Shown piece by piece: positions 59,947-64,000 of a DNA stretch of 64,000 bases; within the stretch, counting starts at the first letter, position 1; each line of letters starts with the position of its first letter. Under the pieces are notes generated by a model. That model ran no database searches. It had not been told where the DNA came from and saw nothing but the letters and a program-made list of their open reading frames with translations. Source of the stretch: Arctopsyche grandis (lineage: Eukaryota; Arthropoda; Insecta; Trichoptera; Hydropsychidae). The stretch spans positions 19,291,001-19,355,000 of the forward strand of contig NC_135364.1 of assembly GCF_051622035.1 (NCBI RefSeq), read 5' to 3'. The position numbers were made by a program, and so were the translations under genes.

Positions 59947-62900
59947 GCATCGGAATAGTATTAGCCAAATTATTAAACATGTCTAAATAACTCGTTGGAT
60001 CCTGGATTTTTCATGTGGTTTGGTGAATTGGGATTTTGCTTTTTTATTTTATATCAAATTACTTTTATTTTCATTTATTAATTAAATTGTTGGCAGACCA
60101 TTCTACCGCCGACCCACGGACCGGCAATTGAGTAGCACTGCGTTATAGTACTACATTTACTATTAATTGATAGCAATTACAATACTATACATACATCACA
60201 AATATATTTGAGGAATTCAAATGAAAAATAGATAGTGTCAAAAATTAAACAATTTTATTATTAATAATCTTACATCAAATAATTACAATTGTTTTTTTAT
60301 TCATTTTTTAATCACAATAAAACGTGATATAAGAAATTAATTATAATAATAAAGTGTAGAATTTAAGTTTTTTAAATGATTTCTAATGAAATTTTCAATC
60401 CAATAATGACGAACGAGTTAAATTTATATGTACATAACCAATATACATATATAACAACTTAACCACTAATAATCAAAATTTATATACATACACACACACA
60501 CACGTTTTTATTCTTTTTATGTACATTTATAATGTTCGCACACATGTGAGCTATATTCGAATCAAGGTTCATTGCGCAGAGACCTCTGTTTGTTATTAAC
60601 AAAACTGGATATCACTGGACTGTAAATACTGTAATCCAATTTTAGAGATATTTGTTAAAAGAAAAACAATTCGCAATGATAATTAACAGATAAAATTATT
60701 TAATATGTATTGTATATTTCTCATCATTCATGGATCACATTTAAGTTATCAGTCTTCTCCCCAGAACTTTTTGGTGAACGCATCATTCAACTGATTTTAA
60801 TAACCACTTATCTAATATTTCGTATCCAAAAACTTCCTCTCTTAAATGACATTATCTTAGGTTTTAAAGATGAACCCCAATCCATCCTCTTACAAGTTAA
60901 TTCTTTAATAAACCTATTCGATTTCTGATTGGCCTAATTTCCATCATGTTATACACATATAACTTCCAATTTGGAAAATGATTCTAGAGAGGACTCTATT
61001 TATTATTCAATTTTAGTAACAAAATTTATTGTCTACCAAACATTGTCGTAATTGTTTATGTGGTTGTTTTGATGTCATTTTTTGGATGTGAGACTTTTTT
61101 TTTTTTTTTGTAGTATTGAAGTGTTATAATTTATTATTAAATGAGATAAAAATGAACCTGAAAACATTTTGACAAAATGATTATAACAAGCTCATTTCTA
61201 TTACATACTGAAAAGTTTCTTTTGATTTTGTACAAAGTCTACATATGTATTCATATAATTAACCTGTATTATTTTGAAACATTTAGTGAGCTACATTATC
61301 CATATTACAATGATTGTGCTAAAGTCCTTCCCGGCTAAGTTATTTTAGTTTATTTTTTCAATCCTTTAATTTATATACAATTATTGAACAAAAATATACA
61401 TAGTACATTTTCAAGTTTTGTTTGTTTGCTTTTACTTTTTTGAAAATCCATGCTTTGATTAAATTCTATGAAAGTATTAACTGGATTAAGAAATCGTTTC
61501 ATGTTTTTATTTTCCGAAAAAGCTATCATTCAATATTCATGATTTCCATTAACAACTGATATTACCATAAAATAGATAACAACAGTACAGTGATCTCATG
61601 TCATCGACAATCTGACGTTCTCATTTTTATAATCTCAATCGAACTATGAAAGCAACATTTACCTTTTCTAATTACACTGATACACATAAATGTAGTACTT
61701 TTTAATTTTACATTTTTGAGACAGTCAATAGGTTACATATTTTTTATCTAAACACATATTTCAATCTCTAACGAAAGCATCGATTTTTTTTTGGAAACCA
61801 CTTATTTTTACGCATATATCATATGACACTGATTTAATTTTAACAAAGAGATCTTTTGAAAATCAAACTTTACAACTCTATAACGTACTATATTTTTAAC
61901 ACTTAAAACGGGTTAAGCATTTAATCACAAATGTGTAAGACGTGTTTGATTGATTATCACGTTAAATTAGAGCAAACTTTATTATTATTTTTTTAATAAT
62001 AATAATTTCTTAAAACACAAAAGCTCTTCGAACCCTTTATTTTAATTTTCAGTCGATTGAAACGTGACCTGTTTACCACACTAAGGCAAATTCATTCTCA
62101 TAAGCAGTCCACATGTGCATTTCACTTGTAGCCAATGTCTTTAGTTTGATTTTATGGACTTTAAATAAATCTTTGATTATCCATTAAATCGGCGAAATGA
62201 ATAACTAATAATCATAATACAGAAATTCAATGGCAATAGCATTGGAATATTTATTACATGTAATGCTTTCAACTGCACTAAAAAATTAATTCAACGATTA
62301 TAATATTAGGTTATTTTATGTTAGAATTATAAATTATAATAATGTAACAGTATTTTAAATTTAATTTTGTCACTTCTTTCACGTCGAAAAAAATTTAAAT
62401 TAAGTCAACTTTTATTTCTTACTAAACTTCTATTTATTAAGATGTAGTGAAATTGAAATTACATACAAATATATATGTATATGTATGTTTATAGAAATTT
62501 TGAGGCAAACTGCGAATAATATTAAAAACATATAAATATATAATATTATTGATTAACCTGAACACTGTTGTCATTTCGACAAGTAATAAAATATTTATTT
62601 CCTACGGCTAAAACAATCAATAAAATTCACTAAAATGGATTAGCATCATTAAAAATTTATGCACTGTTCTGCAAAGACTACACAAAAGCGCCTGAAGATG
62701 AGGCGTAAGGCATATTAACAGATATGTTTTATTTTTTTAACATCATTACTTTATTATTTTGTTTACATACGACGGAGATTATATATCAATTGCAACTTTT
62801 GTAAAACATTTGGAGAAAGAAATTCTAACTAGACATGTGTACTGAGGAGACAACAAGAGCGAGCTTTTGAAATTGTGCGTAAAAATCTTATTGCTTTTTT

Positions 62901-64000
62901 ATTCAAATTTGTTTAATCTGCTTTTGCAGCATGACAAATATTTGGAATCTACTGAAATAGAGCACAATATATTTGCATATTTATTGATAGAACAGAATAT
63001 GCTATTTTCATTCATTTAATATACTGTTTATGTACTATAAGTAAATCCAAATGCCAAAGAATGTTCAATAAGTGTAGAATAACTTAAAATATATAACACG
63101 TTTGTATGTATTATTGTACACATATTGACTAATTGACTCTGAAGGAATAAATGTGAACAATCAATGGTGACAATTTATGTTGCGTAGAAAAAAATGGTGT
63201 GCATTCGATGCATGACGATGATATCGACATTACAAATTAATTTTAAAAGATTACATTACATGGTTTATCTCTTTGTCAACATCCATTATATGTATTGTCT
63301 TTCAATCTCTTACCGTCTTTCACGTGACGTTTGTCTACTCTGATCTGAGGTATTAATTACTTCATAAAATATTAATTGTAAATGAATTATTTTTTTCTTA
63401 AGCATTATACGACGATTTGTCAAGTGTTTGTGCCTAAAATCTTTAACCTTAGCAAATAACAAGAGTTAGATTCACAAAATCTGTCATTGATGACTTGAAT
63501 GTATGTCTGAAAGACGATTAGTGTAAATCTTTAGCACTTGGCACAGTTAAAACGTCATAGGAATAATATTGCAGGATATTTGTTCTTATTTTCTTCCTTC
63601 TATATGTAATAATAGTATATAACCTTAATTAATTTCAAGATTGACAGTAAGAACATATATTATGGAAGCACACTGTGACATTATTTTATTTATTTATCAT
63701 ATGGACTCTGTTTTTGAAGATCTTAAAATCAAAAATTAAAATAGAATACAATTATAAATTTGAATCGTCACTAAATTGTTGGCTATTATTATCAATTTTT
63801 TTTAGTAGTTTATACCTATGTGCCATAAATTATATTATACATATATTCAAAGATATATATGTAATACAATATCAAGGACATTACAAAGATTTCTATTTTG
63901 CCTAATACTGAAAGTGTTTAAAAGAATGGGAAATATTTAAAATGTAGATTAATAAAACCACTTAATAAGCCAAAATAATTTGTATTCATTTTAAAACTTT
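59947..64000. other. AT-rich terminal stretch, no gene supported
   Basis: Low-complexity AT sequence with a (CA)n near 60,490. ORFs at 60,710-60,928 and 63,675-63,905 have AT-driven composition and no splice or domain support. The stretch may be the intron or 3' UTR of a gene beyond the window, but nothing here shows it. Confidence 0.45.

Noticed and set aside
60710-60928. 72-codon ORF near the right end
   Set aside because: Leu/Ile/Phe-rich translation of AT-rich DNA without domain or splice evidence.

Overview
The window is AT-rich eukaryotic DNA, almost certainly from an insect. It has compact spliced genes with GT-AG introns, conserved metazoan genes, arthropod-type SmydA genes, and dense transposon debris with ACATATGTATGT-like simple sequence. 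I cannot fix the order. All exon models below were built by hand: splice sites were chosen so that phases agree and family motifs continue across junctions.

Left part (1-11,640). The window opens in the 3' end of an NDNF/Nord-like gene (+ strand) and then crosses a repeat field. This field holds a long palindromic MITE, a hAT transposon with a second hAT nested in it (8-bp target duplications visible for both), an unrecognised exon at about 6.5 kb, a fold-back element, LINE fragments and a 46-bp-TIR MITE.

Gene block 1 (11,640-24,171). A secreted trypsin-like protease with unusual residues next to its catalytic serine is followed by two SmydA-type SET/MYND genes arranged head to head across 528 bp. 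A rhodopsin-family GPCR then lies tail to tail with the second SmydA gene.

Gene block 2 (26,735-29,760). This is a single-pass membrane protein with a C2H2 finger. Its first exon was not found, and its last coding exon is tiny and encodes a PDZ-ligand-like tail.

Gene block 3 (33,841-53,266). WDR59 (GATOR2, nutrient signalling to TORC1) is divergent from an MPPE1/PGAP5-like phosphoesterase (GPI-anchor remodelling). A small cytochrome b5-like protein follows, then a NEK6/7-type mitotic kinase whose introns are loaded with nested MITEs and SINEs. The genes look like independent neighbours, not a pathway cluster.

Right part (53,270-64,000). Two hAT remnants, one of them split by a young non-autonomous LTR retrotransposon fossil, lie beside a MULE-like MITE with tandem-repeat ends and a second copy of the 46-bp-TIR MITE. 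The last 4 kb are AT-rich with no gene I can support.

I found no defence island, CRISPR array or other obviously new multi-gene system. The most unusual features are the MULE-like MITE family with about 33-bp iterated ends and 9-bp duplications, the near-perfect palindromic element family (three full copies plus mosaics), the protease with an altered oxyanion-hole position, and a 100% identical 40-kb-spaced duplication that differs only in a TA microsatellite.
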